A DNA stretch of 64,000 nt from Caballeronia sp. SBC1. GTDB taxonomy: Bacteria > Pseudomonadota > Gammaproteobacteria > Burkholderiales > Burkholderiaceae. The stretch covers positions 930,001-994,000 of the forward strand of contig NZ_CP049156.1 in NCBI RefSeq assembly GCF_011493005.1, in the 5' to 3' direction. The notes under the pieces were generated by a model that saw nothing but the letters and a program-made list of their open reading frames with translations, was not told the origin of the DNA and made no database searches. A program made the position numbers and the translations under genes. Positions within the stretch are counted from its first letter, which is position 1, and the number at the start of each line of letters is the position of its first letter. Positions 1 through 9,612 of the stretch are shown here, one piece after another.

Positions 1-371
1 TTCAATTCCGTTGATGCCACATCGAGGCCGACTACCCGATGCCCGGCGCCTTCGAACGCAGGCCCGTATTCGCCGTAGGTCAACGGCGCAACGGCCGCAA
101 CGCCGCGTTTCAACACGCCCGGCAGCGCACGAATCGCCGCCTGACTACCCGCGACGGGCAGCGCTCCTGGCGCTCCATAGTGACGCGCTGCAAGCTCGGC
201 CAGACCGTCGGCGTCTTCGGGTAAGCGACGCCATGCATCCACGGGCACGGGCGGGACCGGATACGCCCGCGGATTGATCCCCGTCGATAAATCCAGCCAG
301 TCGCCCAGCGCGATTCCGTATCGACGCGCGGCTTCCCGCAGATTCCCGCCATGCCGGATGGGATCAGCCAT
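1..371 (-). CDS. cobD: Threonine-phosphate decarboxylase (partial, runs off the left edge)
   Basis: PLP-dependent decarboxylase that turns L-threonine-O-3-phosphate into aminopropanol phosphate, the linker for the cobalamin nucleotide loop. The visible N-terminus begins MADPIRHGGNLREAARRYG and continues with WLDLSTGINP, which is typical of the CobD/CobC aminotransferase-fold family. About 123 codons are present; the PLP lysine lies outside the window. The start at 371 overlaps the last 8 nt of cbiB, so the two are translationally linked in a minus-strand cobU-cbiB-cobD operon. Naming differs between Salmonella (cobD) and Pseudomonas (cobC) conventions. Confidence 0.88.
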   Translation of the reverse strand, partial: MADPIRHGGNLREAARRYGIALGDWLDLSTGINPRAYPVPPVPVDAWRRLPEDADGLAELAARHYGAPGALPVAGSQAAIRALPGVLKRGVAAVAPLTYGEYGPAFEGAGHRVVGLDVASTEL

Positions 372-1305
372 GAAACCCCACGCCCGTGAAAGCCAGCACC
401 AGCAGCACGGCGAGCCAGAGCATCGTCGTGCGCTCAACCAGCCGCATTGCCGCCACCACGTGGCGCGGCGAGGCCGTCATTCCAAACCCGAGCACGGGCC
501 GCGTTTCCAGCGTGCCGTGATAGATGGCGGGGCCGCCGAGCAACACGTTCAGGCTGCCAGCGCCTGCGGCCATCACCGGCCCCGCGTTCGGGCTGTCCCA
601 CAGCGGCGCCTGCGTGCGCCAGCAGCGCCACGCGGTACGTGTATCACCGAGGAGGGCGTAACTTGCCGCCGTGAGCCGCGCGGGCACGAAGTTCAGGACA
701 TCGTCGAAACGGGCGGCTGCCCAGCCGAATCGCAGATAACGCGGCGTCCGGTAACCCCACATTGCATCGAGGGTGTTGGCAAGGCGGAACATCAACGCGC
801 CCGGGCCGCCCGCGATGACGAACCAGAACAGCGCACCGAAAATCGCGTCGTTGCCGTTTTCCAGCGCGGATTCCACGGCGGCACGGGACAGCGCGGCTTC
901 ATCGGCGTTTGTAGTGTCGCGTGAGACGATCCGCGCCGTCAGCTTTCGCGCCGCGGCCAGATCGCCGAGTCCGAGCGCGCGAGCGATGGGCACGATGTGG
1001 TCGCGCAGGCTTTTGGCGCCGAGCGAGAACCACAGCAACGCGACATGCACGGCACACGCAGCTGCAAACGGCAGCACGCTCACGAGAATCCAGCTCACCG
1101 CCACCGGCGGCACGACGGCCAGGAGCCACGCGAGAATACCGGCTGGGCGTGCCCGGAACCCTGTATTCAGCTTTGCTTCGATACGCGTGGCAAGCCGCCC
1201 GAACGCGACCAGCGGATGCCGTGTGGCTGGTTCGCCGAAGATCCGGTCGATCACAACGCCCGCAATGGCGAGCATCGCCGTGGCGTAGAAGGAGAGCAGC
1301 AGCAT
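364..1305 (-). CDS. cbiB: Adenosylcobinamide-phosphate synthase CbiB
   Basis: Inner-membrane enzyme that joins adenosylcobyric acid to aminopropanol (phosphate), giving adenosylcobinamide (phosphate). The 313 residues carry several hydrophobic segments, the early family motif DRIFGEPATRHPLVAFG (around residues 20-36), and a conserved middle block with RDTTNADEAALSRAAVESA. The length is normal for the family. It starts 1 nt after the cobU stop and overlaps the downstream cobD start, so this is one tightly packed operon. It supplies the step between cobQ (divergent, upstream) and cobU. In Pseudomonas nomenclature the same gene is called cobD. Confidence 0.93.
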   Translation of the reverse strand: MLLLSFYATAMLAIAGVVIDRIFGEPATRHPLVAFGRLATRIEAKLNTGFRARPAGILAWLLAVVPPVAVSWILVSVLPFAAACAVHVALLWFSLGAKSLRDHIVPIARALGLGDLAAARKLTARIVSRDTTNADEAALSRAAVESALENGNDAIFGALFWFVIAGGPGALMFRLANTLDAMWGYRTPRYLRFGWAAARFDDVLNFVPARLTAASYALLGDTRTAWRCWRTQAPLWDSPNAGPVMAAGAGSLNVLLGGPAIYHGTLETRPVLGFGMTASPRHVVAAMRLVERTTMLWLAVLLVLAFTGVGFHG

Positions 1306-1306
1306 G

Positions 1307-1843
1307 TCAGCCTTTGAGCACGAGCGGCAGGCCGGCGACCATCATGGTCACATGCGTGCTCGCGGCGGCGACGCGCTGGTTGAGCCGGCCGAGTTCATCG
1401 ACGTAAAGGCGTGTCACCGATCCCATTGGCACCACGCCCAGGCCGATCTCGTTGCTCACGATGATTACCTTGCCGCGCACGTTTGAAAGCGCGGCGTCGA
1501 AGTCGCCGAAGGCTTGCAGCGGCGGGCCGTCGGGTGTGCTGCCATCGGCGGGGAACAGCAGGTTGGCGAGCCATAGTGTCAGGCAGTCGATCAGCACCAC
1601 ATGCCCCTCGCGATCCAGTTCGCGAAGCACGCCGCCCAGATCGAGCGGCGCTTCGACCAGCGCCCAATGCGACGGCCGGCGTTCGCGATGCTGTTCCACG
1701 CGCACAGCGAATTCGGCATCGCCAATACGCGCCGTCGCCACGTAAGTAACGGGCAAGCCGCTGTCGGCGGCCAGCCGCTCGGCGTACGCGCTCTTGCCCG
1801 AGCGCGCGCCGCCGAGAATGAAGGTGAGGTCGGGTGGAGTCAT
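1307..1843 (-). CDS. cobU: Adenosylcobinamide kinase / adenosylcobinamide-phosphate guanylyltransferase
   Basis: Bifunctional enzyme that phosphorylates adenosylcobinamide and then transfers GMP to give adenosylcobinamide-GDP. The start MTPPDLTF at 1843 puts the P-loop GGARSGKS at residues about 10-17, where the family has it. Downstream are VTYVATARIGDAEF, the histidine-bearing stretch RVEQHRERRP (the CobU family carries its GMP-accepting His here) and VIIVSNEIGLGVVPMG. The length of 178 residues is normal. The open frame extends upstream, but that part shows no homology and overlaps cobQ. It is the first gene of the visible minus operon; 49 nt separate it from the divergent cobQ. Confidence 0.93.
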   Translation of the reverse strand: MTPPDLTFILGGARSGKSAYAERLAADSGLPVTYVATARIGDAEFAVRVEQHRERRPSHWALVEAPLDLGGVLRELDREGHVVLIDCLTLWLANLLFPADGSTPDGPPLQAFGDFDAALSNVRGKVIIVSNEIGLGVVPMGSVTRLYVDELGRLNQRVAAASTHVTMMVAGLPLVLKG

Positions 1844-1892
1844 CGCAATATTGTACCGGCGGGCGCTACCATAGCGGCTTCCCAGAGAACCG

Positions 1893-3398
1893 ATGGCGAC
1901 GGAAACCCTCATGCAATTTGCACCGCGCGGCACGCTGATGATCCAGGGCACGACCTCCGATGCCGGCAAGAGCACGCTGGTCGCAGGCTTGTGCCGGCTC
2001 GCGCGGCGCGGCGGCAGGAAAGTGGCGCCGTTCAAGCCGCAGAACATGGCGCTCAACAGCGCCGTGACGGTCGACGGCGGCGAGATCGGCCGCGCGCAGG
2101 CGCTGCAGGCAATGGCGGCGGGCGTGGACGCGGAAATCGACTTCAATCCCGTGCTGCTCAAACCCACCAGCGATCGTGGCGCGCAAGTGATCATCCACGG
2201 CCACGCGCATGCCAATCTCGACGCCCGTGCGTATCACGAGTACAAAACCGTCGCCTTCGAGGCCGTTCTCGCCTCGTACGCCCGGCTTCAGCAGCGTTTT
2301 GACGCGATTATCGTGGAAGGGGCGGGAAGCCCGGCCGAGGTGAACCTGCGGGATCGCGACATCGCCAACATGGGGTTTGCCGAGCGCGTGGATTGCCCGG
2401 TGGTGCTGGTGGCGGATATCGACCGCGGCGGCGTGTTCGCCCATTTGCTCGGGACGCTCGCGTGTTTATCGGAGACGGAAAGGGCGCGGATTCGCGGCTT
2501 CGTGATCAACCGTTTTCGTGGCGATATCAGCCTGTTGCAGCCCGGCCTCGATTGGCTCGAAGCGCAGACTGGCAAGCCGGTGCTTGGCGTGGTGCCCTAT
2601 CTGCATGGCCTGACGCTTGATGCCGAGGACATGCTGCCGAGCCAGTTGCACACGCGTGGCGAAGCGGGCGGCGAGGTGCTGAAGGTGATCGTGCCGGCGT
2701 TGCCGCGTATCAGCAATCACACGGATTTCGATGCGTTGCGCGCCCACGCGCAGGTCGATTTTTCCTATGTACGTGCAGGGACGGCGCCGCCGCCGGCCGA
2801 TCTGATCGTGCTGCCGGGGTCGAAAAGCGTGCAACGCGATCTGGCGTGGCTGCGCGAAAACGGCTGGGATCGCGCGATAGAGCGGCATCTCCGATACGGC
2901 GGCAAGGTGCTGGGCATTTGCGGCGGCATGCAGATGCTCGGCCGCACAGTGGATGACCCGCAGGGGTTCGAAGGGCCGGCTGGCTGCGTGAATGGCCTGG
3001 GCCTGCTGGATCTCGATACCACGCTGACGGCGGACAAGCTGCTCGACAACGTGACGGGCCGGTTGACATTAGGCGCAACGGGCATCGGCCCCGCGCCCGT
3101 GCGGGGCTACGAGATCCACATGGGCCGCACGACGGGCGCGGCGCTCGCCCGGCCGGCCGTGATGCTTGATGGCGAGCGTCCTGACGGCGCGATTTCCGCC
3201 GATAATCAGATCGCCGCGACCTATCTGCACGGCATCTTCGATACCCCGGAAGCCTGCGCGGCGCTGCTCGAATGGGCGGGTTTGCGCGAAGCCGCGGCGC
3301 TGGATTACCCGGCGCTGCGGGAGGCCTCCCTGGACCGTCTCGCCGATACGCTCGGGCAAGCGCTGGACCTGGACGCCCTCGGTTCGATGTTCGCCTGA
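1893..3398 (+). CDS. cobQ: Cobyric acid synthase
   Basis: Glutamine-dependent amidotransferase that amidates four side chains of adenosylcobyrinic a,c-diamide to give cobyric acid. The N-terminal half is a dethiobiotin-synthetase-like P-loop domain ([18 protein letters not shown], then [13 protein letters not shown]). The C-terminal half is a class-I glutamine amidotransferase with the nucleophile in [11 protein letters not shown] and a histidine in ATYLHGIFD. The 501 residues match the family. MATETL at 1893 is taken as the start; an in-frame ATG 18 nt downstream (MQFAPRG) is possible. It is transcribed divergently from the cobU operon with a 49-nt gap. No cobalamin riboswitch fits in that gap. 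Confidence 0.95.
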   Translation: MATETLMQFAPRGTLMIQGTTSDAGKSTLVAGLCRLARRGGRKVAPFKPQNMALNSAVTVDGGEIGRAQALQAMAAGVDAEIDFNPVLLKPTSDRGAQVIIHGHAHANLDARAYHEYKTVAFEAVLASYARLQQRFDAIIVEGAGSPAEVNLRDRDIANMGFAERVDCPVVLVADIDRGGVFAHLLGTLACLSETERARIRGFVINRFRGDISLLQPGLDWLEAQTGKPVLGVVPYLHGLTLDAEDMLPSQLHTRGEAGGEVLKVIVPALPRISNHTDFDALRAHAQVDFSYVRAGTAPPPADLIVLPGSKSVQRDLAWLRENGWDRAIERHLRYGGKVLGICGGMQMLGRTVDDPQGFEGPAGCVNGLGLLDLDTTLTADKLLDNVTGRLTLGATGIGPAPVRGYEIHMGRTTGAALARPAVMLDGERPDGAISADNQIAATYLHGIFDTPEACAALLEWAGLREAAALDYPALREASLDRLADTLGQALDLDALGSMFA

Positions 3399-3428
3399 AG
3401 GCGGCAGGGGCAGGGTGATATCAACAAT

Positions 3429-3449
3429 CGGGTACACGGCACGTACCCG
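3429..3449. terminator. Hairpin between convergent cobQ and thioesterase gene
   Basis: CGGGTAC and GTACCCG form a perfect 7-bp stem around a 7-nt loop in the 78-nt gap between two convergent genes. There is no T-run, so intrinsic termination is doubtful. Confidence 0.35.
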
Positions 3450-3476
3450 TAGAAGCGCCTGATACCGGACACGCCT

Positions 3477-3896
3477 TCAATACAAGATCATCTGAGTGCA
3501 TCGAAACAAGGCGATGGTTTTACCCTCGCCATTCGCCACGATCGCGTCCCACACCTGCGTGGTGCGGCCGAGATGAACGGCTGTGGCCTTGGCCGTGATG
3601 ACTCCCTCGCGTGCCGTGCCTACATGGTTGCTCTTCAGCTCGACGGTCGTAAAATTCTTCGCACCCTCAGGCAGATGGGCGATGCAGGCGTAGCCGCAAC
3701 ACGTGTCGGCGAGACCGATCACCGTTGCCGCATGCAGGAAGCCGTTCGGTGCGAGCACTTCGGGCCGCACGGTTAGTTTGCCTGTGAGCGTGCCGCTTTC
3801 CAGCGATACGACTTGCACGCCGAGCAGCTCCGGCAGGCAGCCGCGCTGGCGTTCCCGCAGGTAGTCGAGGGTGATTTCCGGGCGCAATGTGGCCAT
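3477..3896 (-). CDS. PaaI/YdiI-type hotdog-fold thioesterase
   Basis: Small single-domain hotdog thioesterase, probably acting on acyl-CoA or aromatic acyl-CoA. The family pattern is visible: LAPNGFLHAATVIGLADTCCGYA (catalytic-loop region followed by the long helix), TTVELKSNHVGTAREG, and a closing strand TTQVWDAIVANGEGKTIALFRCTQMIL. The start MATLRPE at 3896 has an AAGGA ribosome site at good spacing; an ATG 14 codons upstream is less likely. The length is 139 residues. The substrate cannot be told from sequence. It is convergent with cobQ and divergent from the ParA gene. Confidence 0.85.
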   Translation of the reverse strand: MATLRPEITLDYLRERQRGCLPELLGVQVVSLESGTLTGKLTVRPEVLAPNGFLHAATVIGLADTCCGYACIAHLPEGAKNFTTVELKSNHVGTAREGVITAKATAVHLGRTTQVWDAIVANGEGKTIALFRCTQMILY

Positions 3897-4057
3897 GTTG
3901 CGGAGTCCTTGAAGTTGAGCGACGTTGTTGACGCGCATGGATTGAAATAGGCAAATCCGATAGTATCAACGGCTCGAACTTTTCACTTAATGCAGCGCTT
4001 ACAGCACGCCCGGGATGTCGGGCGTGAAGCGCGGCCGACAACGCGTGGATTGAACCT

Positions 4058-4684
4058 ATGACGGTGATCGTGGTGGCGAATCCGAAGGGCGGCGTGGGCA
4101 AGAGCACGCTGTCTACGAATCTGGCTGGATATTTTGCGGCAAACGGCGAGTGGGTTGCGCTCGCGGACCTGGACAAGCAGCAGTCAGCACACGGCTGGCT
4201 GGGCTTGCGCCCGGATACGCTGCCGAAGATAGAAGAGTGGAAAACCGATGTCGATGCGCCGTCGAAGCCGCCGAAAGGTCTGGAGAAGGCGGTTGTCGAC
4301 ACGCCTGCCGGGATTCACGGCACTCGTCTCGCACTGGCGCTGGAGCTGGCGGACAAGGTGATCGTGCCGTTGCAGCCGTCCATGTTCGATATCCTCGCCA
4401 CGCAGGATTTTCTCGTTCGGCTGCAGAAGGAAAAGGCAGTGCGCAAGGGGACAATCGAGGTTGGCGTGGTGGGTATGCGGGTAGATGCCCGGACGAAATC
4501 AGCGGATCAGTTGCATCGGTTCGTGGAAGGGCTTGATCTGCCGGTGCTGGGTTTTATCCGCGATACGCAGAACTACGTGCAGGTCGCGGCGCACGGGCTC
4601 ACTATCTGGGACGTCGCTAAAAGCCGGGTGGAGAAGGATATCGAGCAGTGGCAGCCGATTATTGAATGGGTGTCGAAGAAGTAG
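4058..4684 (+). CDS. Orphan ParA/MinD-family ATPase
   Basis: Deviant Walker ATPase of 208 residues. The deviant P-loop is NPKGGVGKST (residues 8-17) with the signature lysine. Switch I/Walker A' follows as ALADLDKQQSAHGWL, and Walker B lies in KAVVDTPAGIHG. Such proteins dimerise on ATP and position cargo (DNA, chemoreceptors, microcompartments) by nucleoid binding. No N-terminal DNA-binding extension is present and no parB or centromere-like repeat array is adjacent, so its partner is unknown. It is closed by a strong bidirectional terminator shared with panD. Confidence 0.85.
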   Translation: MTVIVVANPKGGVGKSTLSTNLAGYFAANGEWVALADLDKQQSAHGWLGLRPDTLPKIEEWKTDVDAPSKPPKGLEKAVVDTPAGIHGTRLALALELADKVIVPLQPSMFDILATQDFLVRLQKEKAVRKGTIEVGVVGMRVDARTKSADQLHRFVEGLDLPVLGFIRDTQNYVQVAAHGLTIWDVAKSRVEKDIEQWQPIIEWVSKK

Positions 4685-4715
4685 ACGTAGGCGTGCAGGC
4701 GACCTTTCGGCCATA

Positions 4716-4762
4716 AAAAACGCCGGTTGGCTTCAATTCCATGAAGACCAACCGGCGTTTTT
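4716..4762. terminator. Bidirectional terminator between parA-like gene and panD
   Basis: AAAAACGCCGGTTGG pairs with CCAACCGGCGTTTTT across a 17-nt loop. The A-run on one side and T-run on the other make it work for both convergent genes. Confidence 0.88.
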
Positions 4763-4789
4763 GCGTTTTTGCACCAGACAGAACCAGAT

Positions 4790-5176
4790 TCAGGTCCAGT
4801 TCTGCGTCGGCACGTGGTCGCGGTTTCCCTTGATACGGTTCTTTTCATCGACGAACACGAGATCGGGCTTCCAGCCCGCCTTCCGTTCCGCCTCGTCGAC
4901 CAGCGCGAACGCCGCAATGATCACCAGGTCGCCCAGTTGCGCCCGGCGTGCCGCCGATCCATTCAGCGAAATCATGCCGCTGCCGCGCTCACCCTTGATG
5001 GCATAGGTGGTCAGGCGCTCGCCGTTGTTCACGTTCCAGATATCGATCTGCTCGTTTTCAACCAGATTTGCGGCTTCCAGCAGATCTTCGTCGATGGCGC
5101 ACGAGCCTTCGTAATGCAATTCGCAATGCGTGACCGTGGCGCGGTGAATTTTCGATTTCAAAAGCGTTCGCTGCAT
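4790..5176 (-). CDS. panD: Aspartate 1-decarboxylase
   Basis: Pyruvoyl-dependent enzyme that makes beta-alanine from L-aspartate for pantothenate. The start [16 protein letters not shown] at 5176 places the self-cleavage site Gly24-Ser25 (HYEGSCAID) exactly where the family has it; the ATG nine codons upstream would displace it. Later blocks [10 protein letters not shown] and [13 protein letters not shown] are also conserved. The length is 128 residues. It lies 23 nt downstream of panC in the same minus-strand unit, so both beta-alanine supply and its condensation with pantoate are co-expressed. Confidence 0.96.
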   Translation of the reverse strand: MQRTLLKSKIHRATVTHCELHYEGSCAIDEDLLEAANLVENEQIDIWNVNNGERLTTYAIKGERGSGMISLNGSAARRAQLGDLVIIAAFALVDEAERKAGWKPDLVFVDEKNRIKGNRDHVPTQNWT

Positions 5177-5199
5177 GCGTATCTCACTCAATTTTTCGT

Positions 5200-6033
<834 letters not shown>

Positions 6034-6138
6034 CTAGCAGGTGTCTCCTGGCGGGCAGCTTTGAAAACGCTGCTCCAAGGGGAAAGAAAGGGGAAGGGCG
6101 CCGCGCTGCTTATGCGCCATCTATGCACTACGGAAGGC

Positions 6139-7044
6139 TTAAGCCGGCGAATACGCGAGCCTCACGTAGATGGGTGCATACGGTTCGGCCTGGGTGATTT
6201 CAATCAGCGCTTCACGCGACAGTTCCAGCATCGCGATGAAATTCACGACCACGACAGGCACGCCGCGCGACGGGTCGAAGAGATCGCCGAATTCCATGAA
6301 GCGGTTGTTTTGCAGGCGCCGCAGGATCACGCTCATATGCTCCCGCACCGACAATTCCTCGCGCGAGATCTTGTGATGCTCGACCAGCCGGGCGCGCTTG
6401 ATGACGTCGGCCCAGGCAGCGCGCAAATCGTTTGCATCGACGTCGGGGAAGCGTTGCGCCGAGCTCTGCTCGACGAACACGTCTGCCCGGAGGAAGTCGC
6501 GACCCAGTTGCGGCAGGTGGTCCAGGCGCTGCGCCGCGAGCTTCATCTGCTCGTATTCCAGCAGGCGCCGCACGAGTTCGGCACGCGGATCTTCCGCTTC
6601 CTCGCCGGTATCCGCCTTTTTCACCGGCAGCAGCATGCGCGACTTGATCTCGATCAGCATGGCCGCCATCAACAGATATTCCGCTGCGAGTTCCAGGTTG
6701 GATTCGCGAATCTGGTCGACGTAGCCCAAATACTGGCGAGTGACGTCGGCCATCGGGATGTCGAGGACGTTGAAATTCTGCTTGCGGATCAGGTACAGCA
6801 GCAAGTCGAGCGGACCTTCGAACGCTTCGAGGAAAATCTCGAGTGCGTCCGGCGGGATATACAGATCCGTGGGCAGCTTCCAGAGCGGTTCGCCGTACAG
6901 ATGGGCAAACGCCACGCCGTCAATGGTATTCGGCGTGGAGTCGGTCGTGGGCGCGGCTAGCGCCGCGGCGCGATCTTCCTTGCCCGAGTGTCCTGGGCGT
7001 CCCGAACGCTCCGAAGCCGGCTGCGCCTCGCGGGCGGCACTCAC
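6139..7044 (-). CDS. scpA: Segregation and condensation protein A (kleisin)
   Basis: Kleisin subunit that bridges SMC heads with ScpB in chromosome condensation. The ScpA core begins near residue 65 with LEIFLEAFEGPLDLLLYLIRKQ, followed by VTRQYLGYVDQIRESNLELAAEYLLMAAMLIEIKSR in overlapping segments, and ends in a winged-helix-like C-terminus. About 40 unstructured residues precede the core, common in Burkholderiaceae. The length is 301 residues. It starts 2 nt after the DUF3460 gene stop, so the two are co-translated; panC and panD lie downstream on the same strand. Confidence 0.92.
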   Translation of the reverse strand: MSAAREAQPASERSGRPGHSGKEDRAAALAAPTTDSTPNTIDGVAFAHLYGEPLWKLPTDLYIPPDALEIFLEAFEGPLDLLLYLIRKQNFNVLDIPMADVTRQYLGYVDQIRESNLELAAEYLLMAAMLIEIKSRMLLPVKKADTGEEAEDPRAELVRRLLEYEQMKLAAQRLDHLPQLGRDFLRADVFVEQSSAQRFPDVDANDLRAAWADVIKRARLVEHHKISREELSVREHMSVILRRLQNNRFMEFGDLFDPSRGVPVVVVNFIAMLELSREALIEITQAEPYAPIYVRLAYSPA

Positions 7045-7046
7045 GT

Positions 7047-7232
7047 TCAGAAGTTCTGGTAGTAGACGTAGGGCGTTTGTTCGACTCGCGATGTCTTGAT
7101 TTCCGAGCGCTCGTCGAGGTCTATAGGCTGCTTATCCCACAACAGCGCACGGCCTTGACGCTGCTCTGCTTCGAGCGACGGTTTCTGCTCTTTCATCTGA
7201 TTGATGAACTGGGTGATGTCCGACAGGTACAT
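7047..7232 (-). CDS. DUF3460 family small protein
   Basis: A 61-residue soluble protein beginning MYLSDITQFINQMKEQKP and containing ALLWDKQPIDLDERSE. It matches the DUF3460 family that sits directly upstream of scpA in many Burkholderiales. No function is known. It has no signal peptide, no membrane segment and no cysteines. Its stop lies 2 nt from the scpA start, which suggests coupling; a role near chromosome segregation would be a guess from context only. Confidence 0.85.
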   Translation of the reverse strand: MYLSDITQFINQMKEQKPSLEAEQRQGRALLWDKQPIDLDERSEIKTSRVEQTPYVYYQNF

Positions 7233-7718
7233 GATTCGACTTCCGTTGGCTCAGAGCGATTCGAAAACAGGCGCGGCGGAGACTCAAGCGAGACGCCGCC
7301 GTGATTCAGCGCAATTTTACCGCAAGCATCAGGCAGCGGAGCGGTTAACCCGCTGGAAGGTCGCCGGAAACCGGAGACATCGGTCGATCGGTCTACTGAA
7401 ACGGCCCGGCAGACAACGGTAAAACCCTGTCAATTATTGAAACACCCAAGGAACAAGCACGGCGGAGAGCCGTCCAAGGCGCACCTCCCGCATTTTTAGG
7501 AGCGGTGAGGCTTAGCGGGCAACGGTCGGTCCGTGAGTTGTCCGATCGGCCAACCCAGCGGTTTTTGGGACAGACGGCCGCGCCAGTGTGGTGAAATAGC
7601 GCCTGCTGGACCGACGCTCGGCGTTTACCCCACAATGCGCCAGCATCGAGCCGGCACTGAGCGCTGGCCGTCCCGTATCACCCATGCAATCTCATTAATT
7701 CAACCCCGGAGGTCTCGT
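7233..7718. other. Intergenic region upstream of tamA and DUF3460-scpA
   Basis: 486 nt between divergent genes. It should hold both promoters, but I could not place a convincing -35/-10 pair. Open frames on either strand show no protein-like pattern. The only clear signal is the GGAGG ribosome site of tamA at its right end. Confidence 0.5.
7708..7712 (+). promoter_or_regulatory. Ribosome binding site that selects a TTG start for tamA
   Basis: A perfect GGAGG is followed after 6 nt by an in-frame TTG at 7719. ATG codons further upstream in the same frame (for example 7635) lack such a site. Confidence 0.75.
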
Positions 7719-9572
7719 TTGGCGGGGCGCCTGTTTGATCCGCTGCGCTTCAAGCGCGGGCAAGCCGATGACCGGCGGCTGAAGCCGCCGGTCATCGCGT
7801 CGTCGAAGGCGCCTTCCCGTGCGTGGTGGTGGTCATCCGTGCGCCGTGTCGTCTGGTCGTTCCACGCGCTGGCGCTCTTTGCCGTGGCTCAACCGGCGCA
7901 TGCCAAATACGACGTGGATATTGACGCACCGCGCAGTGTCCGGTCGCTGTTGAAAGACCATCTGGATTTATCGCGTTTCAAGAAGCGTGACGACATCAGC
8001 GACGAACAATTCGACTTCCTGGTCACGGCCACGCCGCAGGAGGTCCGCGATCTCGTTGCGACCGACGGTTATTTCACCCCCGTCGTGCGCACCGACGTGA
8101 AACATGACGGCGATAAAAAGTCCGTCACCATCAGCGTCGATCCCGGTCCGCAGACCAAGGTCGCGTCCGTTTCGCTGACGTTCAAGGGGGCGATCACGAC
8201 CGAAGACCCCGCGCAGGAAAACACCGCGCGTCTTGCGTTTTCAGTCAAGGAAGGCGATCCGTTCTCACAAAGCGCGTGGGACGACGCGAAGAATGCCGCG
8301 CTCAAAGCGCTGCAGGCCCGCCGGTATCTTGGTGCGAAAATCTCGCAGTCGAAGGCGCGCGTGAATCCGCGCACGCATATAGCGGATTTGTCGGTGACAT
8401 TCGACAGCGGCCCGACCTTCACCTTCGGCAAGCTCGACATCAGCGGCGTGCGGCGTTACCCGGAACAGATCATTCACAACGTGGACCGGATTCATCCAGG
8501 CGATACCTACGACGTCGCGCGCGTGAACGAGTTGCAGCGCCAGCTGCAGAACACGCCGTATTACGCGTCGGTCGCTATCGACGCGGACAACGACGTAACC
8601 AAGCCAAATGAAACGCCGATGCACCTGAAGGTCAGCGAGTATCCGTACAACAGCGTGCGTTACGGCGTGGGTTACGCGACAGATACCGGTCCGCACATCC
8701 AGGGCGCTTACAGTTACCTCGATACCTTCGGCAAGGCTTATCCGTTCACCATATCCGGGCGTCTGGACCAGACCCAGCAATACGGCCAGGTGCAGCTCGC
8801 CATGCCGCCGGACGGCCGCACCTGGGTGAACAGCGTGCTGGCTTCATACACGAACACGAACGTATCCGACACGCGCATCTACAGCGCTCGCGTGGGCGTG
8901 CAGCGCACGCGCTCGCTGCAGAACATAGACACCACGTATTCGCTGCTGTTCTATGACGACCGGCTGACGCAGAATGGCGCCCCACCCTCCACCAGCCGGG
9001 CGCTCGTGCCGTCGTGGCAATGGGTGCGCCGTAACGTGGACGATCCGCTGTTTCCGCGCTCGGGCAATCTGATCCGCGCGGAAGCGGACGTGGCGGTGAA
9101 GGGCATCCTCACCGATCAAACTTTTGGGCGCCTTTATACAAACCTGCTGCAATACGTGCCGCTGGGCAAGCGCGACCTGTTTGTGTTCCGCGCGGAGTTC
9201 GGCGGGGTGTTTACGGCGGGCAGTTCGAGCGGCATTCCCGCGTCGCTGCTGTTCCGCGCGGGCGGTGCGAATTCGGTGCGCGGTTATGGTTACCAGAGCA
9301 TAGGTAACGAGGTCGATGGCTCAGTATTGCCGACCAAGTATCTGATGACCGGCAGCACGGAGTATCAGCACTGGTTTTCGCACGATTGGGGCGGCGCGGT
9401 GTTCTTCGATATAGGCACGGCCACCGACACCTGGAAAGAGCGCGTATTCGAGCCGGGCACGGGCGTGGGCGTGCGCTGGCGCAGCCCGGTCGGGCCGGTG
9501 AACGTGGATATTGCGTATGGCTTCAAGAACCGGGAAATACGCCCGTACCTGACGCTTGGGATCGCCTTTTGA
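7719..9572 (+). CDS. tamA: Outer-membrane autotransporter assembly protein TamA (BamA/Omp85 family)
   Basis: Omp85-family barrel that works with TamB in inserting proteins, or moving lipids, at the outer membrane. From the TTG start it has a long N-terminus with a hydrophobic stretch ending in QPAHAKYDVD (likely signal cleavage near residue 60). Three POTRA-like domains follow (for example TFTFGKLDISGVRRYPE), then a 16-strand barrel with the Omp85 block LLFRAGGANSVRGYGYQSIG and a C-terminal strand ending in phenylalanine (PYLTLGIAF). The length is 617 residues. tamB follows 40 nt downstream. An ATG at 7635 could give a longer form but has no good ribosome site. Confidence 0.9.
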   Translation: MAGRLFDPLRFKRGQADDRRLKPPVIASSKAPSRAWWWSSVRRVVWSFHALALFAVAQPAHAKYDVDIDAPRSVRSLLKDHLDLSRFKKRDDISDEQFDFLVTATPQEVRDLVATDGYFTPVVRTDVKHDGDKKSVTISVDPGPQTKVASVSLTFKGAITTEDPAQENTARLAFSVKEGDPFSQSAWDDAKNAALKALQARRYLGAKISQSKARVNPRTHIADLSVTFDSGPTFTFGKLDISGVRRYPEQIIHNVDRIHPGDTYDVARVNELQRQLQNTPYYASVAIDADNDVTKPNETPMHLKVSEYPYNSVRYGVGYATDTGPHIQGAYSYLDTFGKAYPFTISGRLDQTQQYGQVQLAMPPDGRTWVNSVLASYTNTNVSDTRIYSARVGVQRTRSLQNIDTTYSLLFYDDRLTQNGAPPSTSRALVPSWQWVRRNVDDPLFPRSGNLIRAEADVAVKGILTDQTFGRLYTNLLQYVPLGKRDLFVFRAEFGGVFTAGSSSGIPASLLFRAGGANSVRGYGYQSIGNEVDGSVLPTKYLMTGSTEYQHWFSHDWGGAVFFDIGTATDTWKERVFEPGTGVGVRWRSPVGPVNVDIAYGFKNREIRPYLTLGIAF

Positions 9573-9612
9573 TGAATTTGCCTAGAGTATTTCTTCACTT
9601 GTTCCTGCACGC

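Noticed and set aside
1844..1892. Possible cobalamin riboswitch at the cob genes
   Set aside because: Only 49 nt separate cobU and cobQ, too short for the element, and no B12-box-like sequence is visible.
7393..7635. Minus-strand frame in the gap before tamA
   Set aside because: No ribosome site, no recognisable protein pattern, and mixed composition.
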